Origin: Ruegeria denitrificans
Lineage (GTDB): Bacteria > Pseudomonadota > Alphaproteobacteria > Rhodobacterales > Rhodobacteraceae
Assembly (NCBI RefSeq): GCF_001458295.1
Contig: NZ_CYUD01000011.1
Span: 83,536-147,535 of the forward strand
Direction: 5' to 3'
DNA length: 64,000 nucleotides
The notes below the pieces were generated by a model, which had not been told where the DNA came from, did not search any database, and worked only from the letters and a program-made list of their open reading frames with translations. The position numbers were made by a program, and so were the translations under genes. Positions 16,041-26,413 of this stretch are shown here, one piece after another; position 1 is the first letter of the stretch, and the number at the start of each line of letters is the position of its first letter.

Positions 16041-18944
16041 CTATTGCTCGGGGACGAGGATTTCCCGCTTACCGACGTGATTTGCCGAAGAAACAACGCC
16101 TTCGTCTTCCATTTGCTCAACAAGTCGCGCAGCCTTGTTATAGCCAATGGCAAGTTTCCGCTGGATGTAAGAGGTCGAACATTTGCGATCCTTGATCACA
16201 ATCGCCACGGCCTGATCATACAATGCATCTTCGCCGTTGGTGTTGCCACCGGTGTTCAGGCCCAGAACCGCGTCGATGTTGTCGGCCTTGTCTTCGGACG
16301 GGCCGTCCAGCACGGTGCTCACGTAATCCGGCGGACCGAACTGTTTCAGGTGGTTGACGATTTCCTCAACCTCTTCGTCCGAGACAAACGGCCCGTGGCA
16401 ACGGGTGATCTTGGCGCCACCAGCCATATAAAGCATATCGCCCTGCCCCAGAAGTTGCTCAGCACCCATTTCACCCAGAATGGTGCGACTGTCGACTTTC
16501 GATGTCACCTGGAACGAAATCCGGGTCGGGAAGTTCGCCTTGATCGTGCCGGTGATCACATCAACCGACGGGCGCTGCGTGGCCATGATCAGGTGAATAC
16601 CCGAGGCCCGCGCCATCTGCGCTAGACGCTGGATGCAGGCTTCGATCTCTTTGCCCGCGACCATCATCAGGTCGGCCATCTCATCGACGATGACGACGAT
16701 ATAGGGCATCGCCTCGGGCGCGAATTCCTCGGTCTCGAACATCGGTTCGCCGGTTTCTTCATCGAATCCAGTCTGGACTGTGCGGCTGAACAGCTCACCC
16801 TTGGCCAACGCGTCCTTCACACGTCCGTTGTAGCCGGCGATGTTCCGAACGCCCATCTTGGACATCTTGCGATAGCGATCCTCCATCTCGCCCACGACCC
16901 ATTTCAAGGCAACAACCGCCTTTTTCGGGTCGGTCACAACAGGTGACAGCAGATGGGGAATGCCGTCATAGACTGACAGTTCCAGCATCTTGGGGTCGAT
17001 CATGATCAAGCGGCATTCGTCTGGCGTCAGCTTGTACAGCAATGACAGGATCATCGTGTTGATCGCCACCGATTTACCGGAACCCGTGGTCCCCGCGATC
17101 AGCAGGTGGGGCATCTTGGCCAGGTTCGCCACAACGGACTCACCGCCGATATCCTTACCCAACGCCAGAGGCAGCGCATGATTGCCATCGCCGAAATCGC
17201 GGCTGGCGAGGATTTCACGCAGCACTACCATCTCGCGGTTTTCATTCGGCAATTCGATCCCGATCACCGAACGCCCCGGCAAGGTCGAAACCCGCGCCGA
17301 CAGGGCCGACATCGAGCGTGCGATGTCATCGGCCAGACCGATCACACGGCTGGCTTTCAGGCCCGGAGCAGGTTCCAGTTCGTACATGGTGACAACGGGG
17401 CCAGGGCGGACACTGGTGATCTCACCTTTGACGCCATAATCATCCAGCACGTTTTCCAGCATCCGCGCGTTTTCCTCCAACGCCTCATCGCTGAGGTGAT
17501 GGCGCTGAATGCTGGCCGGGTTGGACAGCAGATTCAACGGCGGCAATTCGAAATCAGAGTGGCGTTCCTCGAAGGACAGGGTCGGCTGCGCCTCGGCCTG
17601 CGCCCGGCGCGAAGGCGGCGGGGTGCGGCGCACGGGCTGTGCCACCACCGGTTTGCGCGGCTCGGCCACCGGGATTTTCATCGCGGGGCGTTGCTGCGGC
17701 ACGGGTTCAGGCTGGGGCGCATCCTCGAACACGGCTTCGTCTTCAAAATCCGCCTCAGGTGCAAAATCCTGATGCAACGGTTCTTGCTGCCATTCCGACG
17801 CAGGTTCCGCCGTCAGCATCGGTTCCGGCGGCAGACCGGCCGAGGTCATTGGCGGCTCGGGCGGCAGTTCCTCAGAACCTCCGGAAGTCAGGATCAGCGG
17901 ATCCGGCCCCCGGCCACGTCCTTTGGTCAGCGGCAGGTTTGGATCGGGCTCGGGCGTCATCTCTCCGGCGGCGACCTTGCGATTGCGCACGGCAGCAGAG
18001 ATTTTGGACCGGATGCGATCCTCTCCCGGCATTTCATCAAACCCTGCAACGGGTTCGGGTTCGACCAGCTCGGGTTCAAGCATCGGTTCGGGACGGCGGA
18101 TCAGGCTTGGCATCCGCGCCAGCAGCCCCGGCTTGGCGGGCTCAGGTTCATTGTATTCAGGCTCTTCGAACACCGGATCGGCATAGGCCAGATCATCGTC
18201 AAACACGGCTTCGGCAGCCTCAGCACGAGCGGCCTTGCGGTCCTCCCATTGCGCGCGGCGGTCGCGAGCGGCCTGCGCAGTAGCGGTGGCGCCGCGGCCC
18301 AGCATGTTCATCAGCATGTCGTACGCCATCACCAAACCCAGCAAGAAGGCACGGAAGCCTTTGCGTACATCCGCCTTGGTTAAGCCCAGCACAAAGACAC
18401 CCAGCGCCAGCATCCCTGCAGCCATGGCCAGTGACATCAGCTTGACCATGAAATGCGAGGAAATCGGCAGCAGCGTCAAAAGCGCACCCATCACAGTATC
18501 GCCAAACAGGCCACCCAGACCAAAGCTGTGGGTTGCGCGCCAGGCTTCCCCCGGCACCAGCGTCGCCGCGTAAACCGAGACAATGGCAATCCAGATCGGC
18601 GCAAAGATCAGGCGGCCAATGGCGCGTTCCTCGCCGAAATGCCCGGCAAAGCGGACACCCCAGCCGATCAACACCAGCGCGATGCTCCAACTGCCCCAGC
18701 CTACGATCATGAACAACGGTGCGGCGATCGAGGCCCCGATCCGCCCCATCCAGTTCTGTACCGGGGCGTCGGTGGACACCATCCAGTTCGGATCATCCGG
18801 CGTGTAGGACCAGATCATCGCAGCGGCGGCCAGTCCCAGCAGGATCAAGGCGATCCCGATCAGCTCTTTGCTGCGCCGCTCAATCGCGGCCTGAGTCCTG
18901 CTATCCAGCAATGGATCGCGGTTGCGCGCGTTATATGATGCCAT
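16041..18944 (-). CDS. ftsK: DNA translocase FtsK
   Basis: A 967-residue protein from the ATG at 18944, preceded by GAGGG; a longer frame to 18962 overlaps the upstream gene. Residues ~25-200 hold four membrane helices (FtsK_4TM). A Pro/Glu-rich linker spans ~225-470. The RecA-like motor at ~500-860 has Walker [12 protein letters not shown] and Walker [15 protein letters not shown]. The C-terminus ([20 protein letters not shown]) is the winged-helix gamma domain that reads KOPS sequences. FtsK sits at the division septum, pumps chromosome ends and activates XerCD at dif. It follows the DapC-like gene by 14 bp. Confidence 0.95.
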   Translation of the reverse strand: MASYNARNRDPLLDSRTQAAIERRSKELIGIALILLGLAAAAMIWSYTPDDPNWMVSTDAPVQNWMGRIGASIAAPLFMIVGWGSWSIALVLIGWGVRFAGHFGEERAIGRLIFAPIWIAIVSVYAATLVPGEAWRATHSFGLGGLFGDTVMGALLTLLPISSHFMVKLMSLAMAAGMLALGVFVLGLTKADVRKGFRAFLLGLVMAYDMLMNMLGRGATATAQAARDRRAQWEDRKAARAEAAEAVFDDDLAYADPVFEEPEYNEPEPAKPGLLARMPSLIRRPEPMLEPELVEPEPVAGFDEMPGEDRIRSKISAAVRNRKVAAGEMTPEPDPNLPLTKGRGRGPDPLILTSGGSEELPPEPPMTSAGLPPEPMLTAEPASEWQQEPLHQDFAPEADFEDEAVFEDAPQPEPVPQQRPAMKIPVAEPRKPVVAQPVRRTPPPSRRAQAEAQPTLSFEERHSDFELPPLNLLSNPASIQRHHLSDEALEENARMLENVLDDYGVKGEITSVRPGPVVTMYELEPAPGLKASRVIGLADDIARSMSALSARVSTLPGRSVIGIELPNENREMVVLREILASRDFGDGNHALPLALGKDIGGESVVANLAKMPHLLIAGTTGSGKSVAINTMILSLLYKLTPDECRLIMIDPKMLELSVYDGIPHLLSPVVTDPKKAVVALKWVVGEMEDRYRKMSKMGVRNIAGYNGRVKDALAKGELFSRTVQTGFDEETGEPMFETEEFAPEAMPYIVVIVDEMADLMMVAGKEIEACIQRLAQMARASGIHLIMATQRPSVDVITGTIKANFPTRISFQVTSKVDSRTILGEMGAEQLLGQGDMLYMAGGAKITRCHGPFVSDEEVEEIVNHLKQFGPPDYVSTVLDGPSEDKADNIDAVLGLNTGGNTNGEDALYDQAVAIVIKDRKCSTSYIQRKLAIGYNKAARLVEQMEDEGVVSSANHVGKREILVPEQ

Positions 18945-18958
18945 TTTGCCCTCGTACC

Positions 18959-20140
18959 TCACGAATAGATGCAGTCGCGGAGCGTGATCAGCCCCTGCCG
19001 CAACTCTGTTTTTGGGGCCACCATAGCGACCCGGATAAATTGCTCGCCCGGGTTTTGCCCCGGATCACCTTGAGAAAGATATGCGCCCGGCAGCACCCGT
19101 ACCCCGGTCTGCTGCCATAGCTTTAATGCGGTTTCTTCGCCGTTTTCGACCGGTAGCCACAGGAAAAACCCGGCCTCAGGCGGCATATAGCCCTGAACAT
19201 TGGCGAATACCTCATCGGCAATGGCGTATTTTTCCTGATACAGCGCGCGATTCTCGGCGACATGCGCCTCATCCGCCCAAACCCGTGCGGCGGCGGCCTG
19301 CAGCGGGGCGGGCAAAGGCGCGCCCGCATAGCTGCGCAACTGCTTGACCCGCTTGATCGTCTCGGGCCCGCCCGCAATCAGGCCGGACCGCAGCCCAGCC
19401 AGATTCGACCGTTTCGACAGCGAGTTGAACAGCGTGACCCGTTCAGGATCGACCCCAAGCTCCTGCGCTACGGTCAAGGCCCCGGCAGGGGCATCATTGC
19501 GGTAAATCTCAGAATAGCACTCATCCGCGAAGATGCGGAAATCGTATTTCTCGGCCAGTTGGATCAGCTCGGCCCAGTAATCGCGCGAGGCAACGGCCCC
19601 CTGCGGATTGGCGGGCGAGCAAATATAGGCCACGGCGGTGCGATTCAACACGTCCTCGGGCAACCCGGCGTAATCGGGCAGATGACCCGTTGCGGCAGTT
19701 GCAGGCACAAAAACTGGCTCGGCCCCAACAGAAATCGAGGCAACCATATAGACCTGATAAAACGGGTTCGGGCACAGGACGACCGGTCTTTGGCCGTTCT
19801 TCTGTTCCGGGCACAGCGCCATGGCAGCGTTATACAACCCCTCACGCGTGCCGTTCAGGGCCATCACGTTGGTTTCGGGGTCCATCACCACGCCATAGCG
19901 GCGCTTGATCCAATCGGTGATCGCGCCGCGCAACTCTGGCGAGCCTTCATTCGGCGGGTACCCCTGAAACCCCGCTGCATTTTCCATGATCACATCTGTC
20001 ACCCAGGCCGGGAAGTCATGCATCGGCGCGCCGATGGTCATGTGAATCACGTCTCCACCCGGCTGATGGTGATCCAACAGGGTGCGCAAACGCGGAAATG
20101 CGTATTCCGGTAGGTTCGAAAACCGCTCGGGGAAATTCAT
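18959..20140 (-). CDS. Class I/II aminotransferase, DapC-like (succinyldiaminopimelate transaminase)
   Basis: A 393-residue PLP-dependent fold-type I enzyme from the ATG at 20140; an upstream extension to 20281 lacks similarity. The PLP-lysine is in [20 protein letters not shown], a motif typical of DapC-type succinyldiaminopimelate transaminases. [10 protein letters not shown] and [13 protein letters not shown] supply the cofactor-binding Asn and Asp. DapC makes N-succinyl-L,L-diaminopimelate for lysine and peptidoglycan synthesis. It lies just upstream of ftsK (14 bp), a frequent alphaproteobacterial order. The exact substrate is likely but not proven. Confidence 0.82.
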   Translation of the reverse strand: MNFPERFSNLPEYAFPRLRTLLDHHQPGGDVIHMTIGAPMHDFPAWVTDVIMENAAGFQGYPPNEGSPELRGAITDWIKRRYGVVMDPETNVMALNGTREGLYNAAMALCPEQKNGQRPVVLCPNPFYQVYMVASISVGAEPVFVPATAATGHLPDYAGLPEDVLNRTAVAYICSPANPQGAVASRDYWAELIQLAEKYDFRIFADECYSEIYRNDAPAGALTVAQELGVDPERVTLFNSLSKRSNLAGLRSGLIAGGPETIKRVKQLRSYAGAPLPAPLQAAAARVWADEAHVAENRALYQEKYAIADEVFANVQGYMPPEAGFFLWLPVENGEETALKLWQQTGVRVLPGAYLSQGDPGQNPGEQFIRVAMVAPKTELRQGLITLRDCIYS

Positions 20141-20249
20141 AACTGCTGCCTCAATATCGGGATCATTTTCGCCCCGCTTTTTTGGCAGATTACAGACCGC
20201 ACCCAGCTTCGTCCAGACAAAGAGGTGCCGAATCAGGGGATTGTGGCAT

Positions 20250-21578
20250 TCAGGCCAACGCAGCCTCGGCTGCCGATCCAAGCCGCAAAAGTGCCTCTTC
20301 CGAGCCCGGGTAACCCATCATCATCAAACCACATCCCGGCGTGCCGGTGGGCAGGGTCAGGGCCGCCAACCCCATGAGGTTGCCAATCCGTGTATTGCGC
20401 AGCGCCAGCAGGTTTTCGGTGACATAATACTCGTGATCGTTCATCAATCGATCCAGATTCGGCGGCAGAATGGGGGCTGTCGGGGCCAGAACAGCATCAA
20501 AACCGGACGTCGCCGCATCCCAGGCGGCACGGCAGGCTTTCAGTTTGGACCACGCGGCGATGTAATCGGGACCCGAGTTATTCTTGCCCGAGCGGAACCG
20601 TTCCAGAATCTCGGGATACATGGCGTCGGGGTTGGCCTCGATCACGTCACGCCACAAGCCGTAGGCTTCGGTGGTATAGAGAAGGCCCGACAGACCCATC
20701 GCCTCGTTCAGTTCGGACACTTCAAGGGGAACGATTTCCGCACCCGCATCGCGCAACCGGTCGACAGCGTCTTCAAAAGCTTGGCGCGGCGCATCCCGCA
20801 AGTCATCCTTGGCCACATTTTGCAGATCGGCAAAGCGACGGCCTTTCAGGCTGGCCCCTCGCAGGTCTGCCGGGGTGCCGCCTTCCAACAGGGCCAGCAT
20901 ATGCGCAGCATCCTCAACGGATCGAGTCAACGGACCGGCGGTATCGAATCGCAGACATAATGGCACGACCCCTTCGAGACTGATCCGCCCGGAAGTGGTT
21001 TTCAGCCCGACCAGATTGTTCCAGGCCGCAGGGATACGCACCGATCCGCCCGTATCCGAACCCATCCCGCCAGCAGCCAATCCCCAGGCCACTGACGCCC
21101 CGGCGCCCGACGAAGACCCGCCCGGCACAGCATCTTCATCGTCGACGCAGGGTGGTGTGCCGGTGATCGGATTCAGACCAAGGCCGGAAAAGGCCAACTC
21201 GCTCATATGGGTTTTGCCCAGACAGACTGATCCCAATGCGGTGGCGTTGCGCACCACAACCGCGTCACTTTCGGGCACCCGGCCTTTCAGTAGGGCAGAC
21301 CCGGCCTCGGTTCCAATACCGGCGGTATCGAACAGGTCTTTCCAGCTAATCGGAACCCCGTCTAACAACGACAGGCGCTGCCCGAGCTTGGCGCGGGTTT
21401 GCGCCGCTGCGGCCTCAGACCGGGCGCGGTCATGGGTGACACGGGCATAGATTCGGTCGCTGTGGGGATGTTCGTCGATGGCCGACAGGTAGGTTTCGGT
21501 CAATTCCACCGGGTCAATCCGCCCCATACCGATGCCCCGACCCAGATCACACGCCGTCATGGTCAGCCAATCCTGCAT
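20250..21578 (-). CDS. Amidase signature family hydrolase
   Basis: A 442-residue protein from the ATG at 21578, preceded by GGGGGCAGGG. The frame stays open to 22577, but that part is antisense to the ubiH-type gene. The catalytic Ser-cisSer-Lys triad can be placed: Lys in VPISWKDLFDTAG, the cis-Ser in PGGSSSGAGASVAWG, and the nucleophile in GSDTGGSVRIPAAW. The family hydrolyses carboxamides (amides, carbamoyl or amidated biomolecules), and substrate range is broad. GatA is unlikely because gatB and gatC are absent. It precedes the aminotransferase by 109 bp on the same strand. Confidence 0.88.
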   Translation of the reverse strand: MQDWLTMTACDLGRGIGMGRIDPVELTETYLSAIDEHPHSDRIYARVTHDRARSEAAAAQTRAKLGQRLSLLDGVPISWKDLFDTAGIGTEAGSALLKGRVPESDAVVVRNATALGSVCLGKTHMSELAFSGLGLNPITGTPPCVDDEDAVPGGSSSGAGASVAWGLAAGGMGSDTGGSVRIPAAWNNLVGLKTTSGRISLEGVVPLCLRFDTAGPLTRSVEDAAHMLALLEGGTPADLRGASLKGRRFADLQNVAKDDLRDAPRQAFEDAVDRLRDAGAEIVPLEVSELNEAMGLSGLLYTTEAYGLWRDVIEANPDAMYPEILERFRSGKNNSGPDYIAAWSKLKACRAAWDAATSGFDAVLAPTAPILPPNLDRLMNDHEYYVTENLLALRNTRIGNLMGLAALTLPTGTPGCGLMMMGYPGSEEALLRLGSAAEAALA

Positions 21579-21668
21579 CCCTGCCCCCTTGAAAAAATTA
21601 CGCTTTGACGGACGGTAGCGACAGGACCGCACATGGACAATCCCGAATGGGCGCGCATATTGCGGGGC

Positions 21669-22895
21669 ATGGAACAAACCTCGGATATCCTGATCGTGGG
21701 CGGCGGCCTGAATGGCCCGGCTTTGGCTTTGGCACTGGCGCAGACAGGCCATTCGGTCACCGTTATTGACGCGTTGGCCGAGAAGGTGCGCAAAAACGCC
21801 GCCTTTGACGGTCGTGCCTATGCGCTTGCGCTGGCCTCGCAGCGTTTGCTGGATGCGATCGGAGTATGGGATCGTGTAGCCGAACACGCCCAGCCCATGC
21901 TGGAAATCAAGGTCACCGATGGGCATGCGGGTTCTGGACCTTCCCCCTTCTTCATGCATTTCGACCATGCCGAGATCGAAGAAGGCCCGATGGGCTATAT
22001 GGTCGAAGACCGCCACTTGCGCCGCGCCTTTCTGGATGCCATGGCCGAGGCAACAGGCATCACCGAAGTCAGCGGCAGAACCGTTGTCGCACAGGATTGC
22101 AGCGCAACGGGTGTAACGCTGACCCTGGATAATGGCAGAACCCTGACCGGCCAAATGCTGGTCGGCTGTGACGGTCGCCGCAGCGGCACCGCCACGCGTG
22201 CGGGCACTAAGCGTTCCGGCTGGGACTACGGCCAGACTGCGCTGGTTTGCGCCATCGAACATGACCTGCCCCATCATGGCGTGGCCCATCAGTTCTTCAT
22301 GCCACCCGGGCCGCTGGCCATTCTGCCCCTGACCGGCAATCGCAGCTCGATTGTCTGGAGCGAACGGACCGAGACGGCGCAGCACATCAACGCCCTGCCC
22401 GAGGACGAGTACTTGCAGGTTCTGCGCCCCCGGTTCGGCGATTTTCTGGGTGACATCCGCCTGCAAGGCGACCGGTTCACCTATCCGCTGAACCTGACCA
22501 TCGCCAATTCCTTCATTGGCGAGCGCATGGCGCTGGTCGGAGACGCCGCCCACGGTATGCACCCCATCGCAGGGCAAGGTCTGAACGCGGGTCTACGCGA
22601 TGTCGGAGCGCTGGCCGAGGTAGTGACGCTGGCCGGACGGCGCGGCGAGGATGTCGGATCCGTTCTGGTGCTGGAACGCTATCAGGAATGGCGGCGGTTC
22701 GACACGGCAGCGCTGGCCATGGCGACGGATGTGTTCAACAAGCTGTTTTCCAACGACAATCCGCTGCTGCGGATTGGGCGCGACATCGGGATGGGAATCG
22801 TGGGCTCTCTGCCCGGTCTGCGTCGGGGATTCGTGCGCGAGGCCGCCGGACTGACCGGTGACCTGCCAAAACTGCTACAAGGCCGCCCAATCTAA
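21669..22895 (+). CDS. UbiH/UbiF/COQ6-family FAD-dependent ubiquinone-biosynthesis hydroxylase
   Basis: A 408-residue class A flavin monooxygenase. The N-terminal dinucleotide motif is [21 protein letters not shown], and the second FAD motif is [24 protein letters not shown] near residue 285, the exact UbiH-family signature. These enzymes hydroxylate the ubiquinone ring at the inner membrane face. Starts at 21669 (agrees with family N-termini) and 21633 (somewhat better upstream AGGA) are both possible; I prefer 21669. The 3' end overlaps the convergent Trm112 gene by 4 bp. Which ring position it modifies cannot be told. Confidence 0.88.
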   Translation: MEQTSDILIVGGGLNGPALALALAQTGHSVTVIDALAEKVRKNAAFDGRAYALALASQRLLDAIGVWDRVAEHAQPMLEIKVTDGHAGSGPSPFFMHFDHAEIEEGPMGYMVEDRHLRRAFLDAMAEATGITEVSGRTVVAQDCSATGVTLTLDNGRTLTGQMLVGCDGRRSGTATRAGTKRSGWDYGQTALVCAIEHDLPHHGVAHQFFMPPGPLAILPLTGNRSSIVWSERTETAQHINALPEDEYLQVLRPRFGDFLGDIRLQGDRFTYPLNLTIANSFIGERMALVGDAAHGMHPIAGQGLNAGLRDVGALAEVVTLAGRRGEDVGSVLVLERYQEWRRFDTAALAMATDVFNKLFSNDNPLLRIGRDIGMGIVGSLPGLRRGFVREAAGLTGDLPKLLQGRPI

Positions 22896-23077
22896 TCCAG
22901 TTCGCGCGCCTCATCGACCAGCATTACCGGAATCCCATTGCGGATTGGAAAGGCAAGATTGGCCGCCTTGGACACCAGCTCTTGCTTGTCGGCATCATAG
23001 TGCAAGGTTGTATGCGTTTGCGGGCAGATCAACGCCTCAAGCATATGCCGATCAAAAGGGTGTTCAGTTTCGGTCAT
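22892..23077 (-). CDS. Trm112 family small protein
   Basis: A 61-residue protein with the YcaR/Trm112 pattern: [16 protein letters not shown] near residue 12 and [20 protein letters not shown] at the end. Only one cysteine of the usual zinc pair remains (ICPQT). Family members activate methyltransferases in eukaryotes; bacterial ones are found near LPS or housekeeping genes and remain poorly understood. The start overlaps the LON-domain gene stop by 4 bp, so the two are translationally linked. Confidence 0.87.
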   Translation of the reverse strand: MTETEHPFDRHMLEALICPQTHTTLHYDADKQELVSKAANLAFPIRNGIPVMLVDEARELD

Positions 23078-23715
23078 TGCAGCTTTTCCTCATTCGTTCC
23101 GCCGCGCATGGCGAATTCTATCAATGTCACTAGCGTCTCACGCCGGGTGCGCAGACAGGGGGCTTCAAGCAGCGCTTGCTTTTCCTCGGGATCGAAGTCC
23201 AGCAGCATCGAAAGCGAATTCACCAGAAGCTCATCATCGGCGTCTTTCAACGTTTCCCAATCCGTCGACAACTGGCGCGAGGTGAAAAACCGTTCCAGCA
23301 GTCCCATGAATGAGGCACGATCAAATCCACCATCCATCTCGGCCTTGCCCAAATCACGATCAAACCCACCCCACGATACGGTGCAGCGCCGGTATGGGGT
23401 AAAGGCGTCCAGCTCGGACTGGACGCGAAATCGGGAAATTCCGGTCAGAGTGATCAGATAACGGCCATCCTCGGTTTCCGAAAACTGCGTCACGCGCCCC
23501 GCGCAGCCGATCTGGTGAAGCTTGTCTTCTTTGCTCTGACACGGGTTCGGTTGCACCATGCCAATCAGACGCTCCTGCGTTTTCAGGGCGTCGTCCAGCA
23601 TCTGCAGATAGCGCGGCTCGAAGATATGCAGCGGCAGGCGCGAGCGGGGCAACAACAGCGCCCCCGGCAATGGAAAAACGGATACCGTTTCCGGTAGGTC
23701 AGCGGGATGCATCAT
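23074..23715 (-). CDS. LON peptidase substrate-binding domain protein
   Basis: A 213-residue stand-alone LON N-terminal domain with no ATPase or protease part. Recognisable stretches are [23 protein letters not shown] at residues ~13-35 and [27 protein letters not shown] around 69-96. Such proteins are widespread in Proteobacteria, with unknown function. It is followed by the Trm112 gene with a 4-bp overlap and preceded (27 bp) by the CnoX-like thioredoxin gene, all on the minus strand. Confidence 0.9.
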   Translation of the reverse strand: MMHPADLPETVSVFPLPGALLLPRSRLPLHIFEPRYLQMLDDALKTQERLIGMVQPNPCQSKEDKLHQIGCAGRVTQFSETEDGRYLITLTGISRFRVQSELDAFTPYRRCTVSWGGFDRDLGKAEMDGGFDRASFMGLLERFFTSRQLSTDWETLKDADDELLVNSLSMLLDFDPEEKQALLEAPCLRTRRETLVTLIEFAMRGGTNEEKLQ

Positions 23716-23742
23716 GTACCCGAGTGTAGCTCTGATCGCGAT

Positions 23743-24660
23743 TTAGGCAAATATCATCGAGCTGAGCTTGCGCCGCCCGTTCAGAACAATCGGATCATTG
23801 GGCTTTAGCGCGTCGAAGATGGTGAACAGCTGAGCTTTGGCGGCGCCGTCATTCCATTCACGGTCGCGACGGAATAGGTCCAGCAATTGCGCCACGGCCT
23901 CTTCCACATCACCAGTGGCGTGCAGCGCCTGCGCCAGATCGAAGCGCGCCTGATGGTTATCGGGCTCAGCCTCGACCGCTGCGGTCAGCTCGGCCACGGG
24001 GCCGGCATCAGCAGCCTGCTTGGCCAGTTCCAACTGTGCATGCGCGGCTTCCAATTCGGCCGAGTTGGAAATTTCGGCAGGCGCGCCGTTCAGGATGGCT
24101 TCGGCCTGTTCCAGATCGCCTGACGCGATATGCGCGCGAACCAGCCCGCCATAAGCCGCGGCATGGTTCGGGTCTTCGCCCAGAATCGCAGCAAAGGTCT
24201 GGGCCGCGTCGACGGCCGCGCCTTCGGCCAGCATCTCTTCGGCGGCTTCAACCGCGTCGTCTAGCTGACCACCGGGGCTTTCGCCGCCCGCAGCTTCGAT
24301 CACACGGTCGACAAAGGCCTTGATTTCAGACCCCGGTTGCGCCCCCTGAAACCCGTCCACGGGCTGGCCTTTGAAAAAAGCATAAACGGTCGGAACCGAC
24401 TGAACGCGCATTTGCGAGGCGATCATTTGCGCCTCATCCACGTTGATCTTGACCATCTTCACCGCACCTTTGGCGGCGATTACGGCTTCTTCCAACAGGG
24501 GTATGAGGGTTTTGCACGGCCCACACCAGGGTGCCCAGAAATCCACGATAATGGGCGTTTCCTGAGAGGCCTCGACCACATCGGCCATAAAGGTTGCCTC
24601 GGACCCGTCCTTGATCAGATCGGTGGCCTCGGGGCTGGCTGCGGCGTTCAGAAGGTCCAT
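23743..24660 (-). CDS. Thioredoxin-TPR co-chaperone, CnoX/YbbN-like
   Basis: A 305-residue protein from the ATG at 24660 (GGAGAG about 9 nt upstream; a GTG three codons earlier lies too close to it). The N-terminal third is a thioredoxin fold with FWAPWCGPCKTLIPLLEEA. The rest is TPR-like helices (HAAAYGGLVRAHIASGDLEQA, HQARFDLAQALHATGDVEEA). E. coli CnoX (YbbN) holds oxidised unfolding proteins for DnaK and GroEL; unlike YbbN, this one keeps both CXXC cysteines, so it may also reduce disulfides, as in Caulobacter. It lies 27 bp upstream of the LON-domain gene. Confidence 0.87.
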   Translation of the reverse strand: MDLLNAAASPEATDLIKDGSEATFMADVVEASQETPIIVDFWAPWCGPCKTLIPLLEEAVIAAKGAVKMVKINVDEAQMIASQMRVQSVPTVYAFFKGQPVDGFQGAQPGSEIKAFVDRVIEAAGGESPGGQLDDAVEAAEEMLAEGAAVDAAQTFAAILGEDPNHAAAYGGLVRAHIASGDLEQAEAILNGAPAEISNSAELEAAHAQLELAKQAADAGPVAELTAAVEAEPDNHQARFDLAQALHATGDVEEAVAQLLDLFRRDREWNDGAAKAQLFTIFDALKPNDPIVLNGRRKLSSMIFA

Positions 24661-24736
24661 GGTTTTCACTCTCCGGTTCGAACTTGCGCCCTATATGCAA
24701 CCGCTGGCAGCGGAAACCAAGAGCCGAGTTATGCAA

Positions 24737-25525
24737 TTACAGGTCGAAAGTCGCAAAAACCGGCGCGTGGTCGCTGGGTTTCTCCCACCCGCGCGCATCG
24801 CGCAGGACGCGGCTGGAATGGCCCGCATTCGAGATATCGGGGGTCGCCCAGACGTGATCGAGCCGCCGCCCTTTGTCAGCCGCGTCCCAATCGCGCGCAC
24901 GATAAGACCACCAGCTGTACAACTGCCCCTCAGGAATATCCTGACGGGTGATATCGATCCAACCGCCCGCATCCTGGGTTTCTGCTAGCGCCTCAACCTC
25001 GATCGGGGTGTGCGAGACAACCTTGAGCAGTTGCTTGTGCGACCACACGTCATCCTCACGTGGGGCGATGTTCAGATCGCCGACCAGGATAGATTTTTCC
25101 GGCTTTTCCGAATGGAACCAGTCGCGCATATCCGAGAGGTAGTCGAGCTTTTGCCCGAACTTCTCATTCTTTTCGCGATCCGGAATGTCGCCACCCGCAG
25201 GGACATAGAAATTGTGGATCGTCACGCCATTTTCCAACCGCCCGGCAATGTGGCGGGCGTGGCCGAGGCCCGCGAAATCCTTGTCGCCGACCTCTTCCAT
25301 TGGCAGGCGAGACAGGATGGCGACGCCGTTATATCCTTTTTGCCCCCGCGCTACCATGTGCGTATAGCCCAGTTCTGCAAACCCTTCGGTAGGGATCTTT
25401 TCGACCGGCGACTTGCATTCCTGCAGGCATAGAACATCCGGCGCTTCTTCCTGCAGCAATTTCAGCACGATGGGTTCGCGCAGGCGGACCGAGTTGATGT
25501 TCCAGGTGGCAAGGGTAAAGGTCAT
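24737..25525 (-). CDS. xthA: Exodeoxyribonuclease III
   Basis: A 262-residue AP endonuclease/exonuclease of the EEP fold. Catalytic motifs are in order: ATWNINSVRLR (N-terminal Asn), LCLQECKSP (metal-binding Glu), VGDLNIAPREDDVW (Asp/Asn pair) and PSDHAPVFATFDL (final Asp-His). The enzyme cuts at abasic sites and removes damaged 3' ends in base excision repair. The ATG at 25525 fits the family start; the frame continues upstream without similarity. It stands 76 bp before the CnoX-like gene in the same direction, with a long gene-poor stretch upstream. Confidence 0.93.
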   Translation of the reverse strand: MTFTLATWNINSVRLREPIVLKLLQEEAPDVLCLQECKSPVEKIPTEGFAELGYTHMVARGQKGYNGVAILSRLPMEEVGDKDFAGLGHARHIAGRLENGVTIHNFYVPAGGDIPDREKNEKFGQKLDYLSDMRDWFHSEKPEKSILVGDLNIAPREDDVWSHKQLLKVVSHTPIEVEALAETQDAGGWIDITRQDIPEGQLYSWWSYRARDWDAADKGRRLDHVWATPDISNAGHSSRVLRDARGWEKPSDHAPVFATFDL

Positions 25526-25812
25526 GGAGGATTCCTCTGTCGCGATTGGGCGGAGGTTAGCGTGGCGTGGAATTAGGCGCCATGACAAAAGGGGCCAGAA
25601 CGTGGGATTAAAAGTGATTGCAGCGTTGATACGATTTCCGTTGGTTCAAACCACTAAATATAGGAGCAATTGCGGCCTCCAGAGCATTCCACTCACTTCG
25701 ATACACCAGAGGCCGCACCGACAAATGTGTCGGCAGCGAAACCGGCCGAGGTAATTCAAAGCGGAATCGCATTCGAATATTTGTATCTAAAAGGAATCAA
25801 ATCAATATTTTT

Positions 25813-25842
25813 CCGCGCGTAAATGTTAAAATTTGCGCGCGG
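25813..25842. repeat. 12-bp inverted repeat (hairpin) in AT-rich region
   Basis: CCGCGCGTAAAT (25813-25824) faces ATTTGCGCGCGG (25831-25842) across a 6-nt loop; eleven of twelve positions pair and the twelfth could be a G-T wobble. The flanking run on the left is TATTTTT on the plus strand, so neither direction gives a hairpin followed by a T tract. It may be an RNA structure or a protein-binding dyad. Confidence 0.6.
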
Positions 25843-26040
25843 CCCATACCTAATTACTTTCTTACAACATGTTAAGAGAACAAAATTTCTTCAGGACGCA
25901 TAGCTTTGTCGTTTGCGAACGATCCAATAGCTGACGGACCTTTCTACATCGTCTAGAAAATGTTGACAGTTCAAAGCTTGCCGATTCACTGTCCCCGCAA
26001 ATGACATAATAGATTTGAAAATACTGTGAATTTCCCTCCG

Positions 26041-26055
26041 TTAACATCAGGTTAA
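26041..26055. promoter_or_regulatory. Exact TTAA-N7-TTAA site (candidate CtrA box)
   Basis: TTAACATCAGGTTAA at 26041-26055 is an exact match to the core CtrA recognition sequence known from alphaproteobacteria. It lies 48 bp upstream of the ATG at 26103. The surroundings are AT-rich, which raises the odds of a chance match. Confidence 0.45.
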
Positions 26056-26102
26056 TGTGTGAAATATTAAAAAAATCCATGTAGTTTTTTTACGAGTTGA
26101 AC

Positions 26103-26303
26103 ATGGGTAAACAAAGCAAAAGGGAGCTGTTCCCACCATTACACTCTTTTGAGCCCTGCACGCAGGTTTCAAACAAGGACGGCTCCCTAATACCTTTACC
26201 GGAAACCATTAGATACGCGATTCCAGTTGCCGTGTACTTTCTTCTGTTGGCCTTTTGCCTTCTGGAAGCTTCTGTCGAAAGATACGTGTCGATCTTGATG
26301 TGA
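26103..26303 (+). CDS. Possible small single-pass membrane protein (66 aa)
   Basis: A 66-codon frame starting at ATG 26103, without a strong ribosome binding site. The product has a polar first half (GKQSKRELFPPLHSFEPCT) and one hydrophobic segment near residues 36-56 (IRYAIPVAVYFLLLAFCLLE). Codon use is unlike its neighbours, with AGA, AGG, ATA, CTA and TTA codons. I recognise no family. A CtrA-type site sits 48 bp upstream. It may be a recently acquired or fast-evolving small gene, or just an open frame in a non-coding region. Confidence 0.3.
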   Translation: MGKQSKRELFPPLHSFEPCTQVSNKDGSLIPLPETIRYAIPVAVYFLLLAFCLLEASVERYVSILM

Positions 26304-26341
26304 AAGACATGGAACGTAGTTTGTTCGCGCACTGCCCACAC

Positions 26342-26369
26342 AAAAAAAGGCCGGGCCATCAGGCCCGGC
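26342..26369 (-). terminator. Intrinsic terminator downstream of the response regulator
   Basis: GCCGGGCC (26350-26357) and GGCCCGGC (26362-26369) form a perfect 8-bp stem with an ATCA loop. On the minus strand it is followed by CTTTTTTTG (26341-26349). It lies about 105 bp beyond the response regulator stop. Confidence 0.8.
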
Positions 26370-26383
26370 AGTCCAACAGGGAG

Positions 26384-26409
26384 GTGCATGTCAGAACCCG
26401 GACATGCAC
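26384..26409. repeat. 9-bp perfect inverted repeat in the response-regulator 3' region
   Basis: GTGCATGTC (26384-26392) and GACATGCAC (26401-26409) flank an 8-nt loop. With the terminator and the palindrome at 26414-26432 it makes three consecutive dyads after the response regulator gene. Confidence 0.65.
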
Positions 26410-26413
26410 GGGT

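Noticed and set aside
17106..18383. 425-codon plus-strand frame
   Set aside because: Antisense to ftsK. The product is Arg/His/Gly-rich without motifs, typical of a GC-driven shadow frame.
21579..22577. 333-residue N-terminal extension of the amidase
   Set aside because: The extension is antisense to the UbiH-type gene, whereas the ATG at 21578 has a strong ribosome binding site and matches the family start.
25813..25842. Hairpin as an intrinsic terminator
   Set aside because: The adjoining T run on the plus strand lies before the hairpin, and on the minus strand the following run is A, so it does not fit a terminator in either direction.
25862..26080. 72-codon minus-strand frame
   Set aside because: Highly AT-rich, no ribosome binding site or family resemblance, and it covers the CtrA-type site.
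26090..26389. 99-codon minus-strand frame in the AT-rich intergenic stretch
   Set aside because: It begins upstream of and runs across the response regulator terminator, has unusual codons and no recognisable features.
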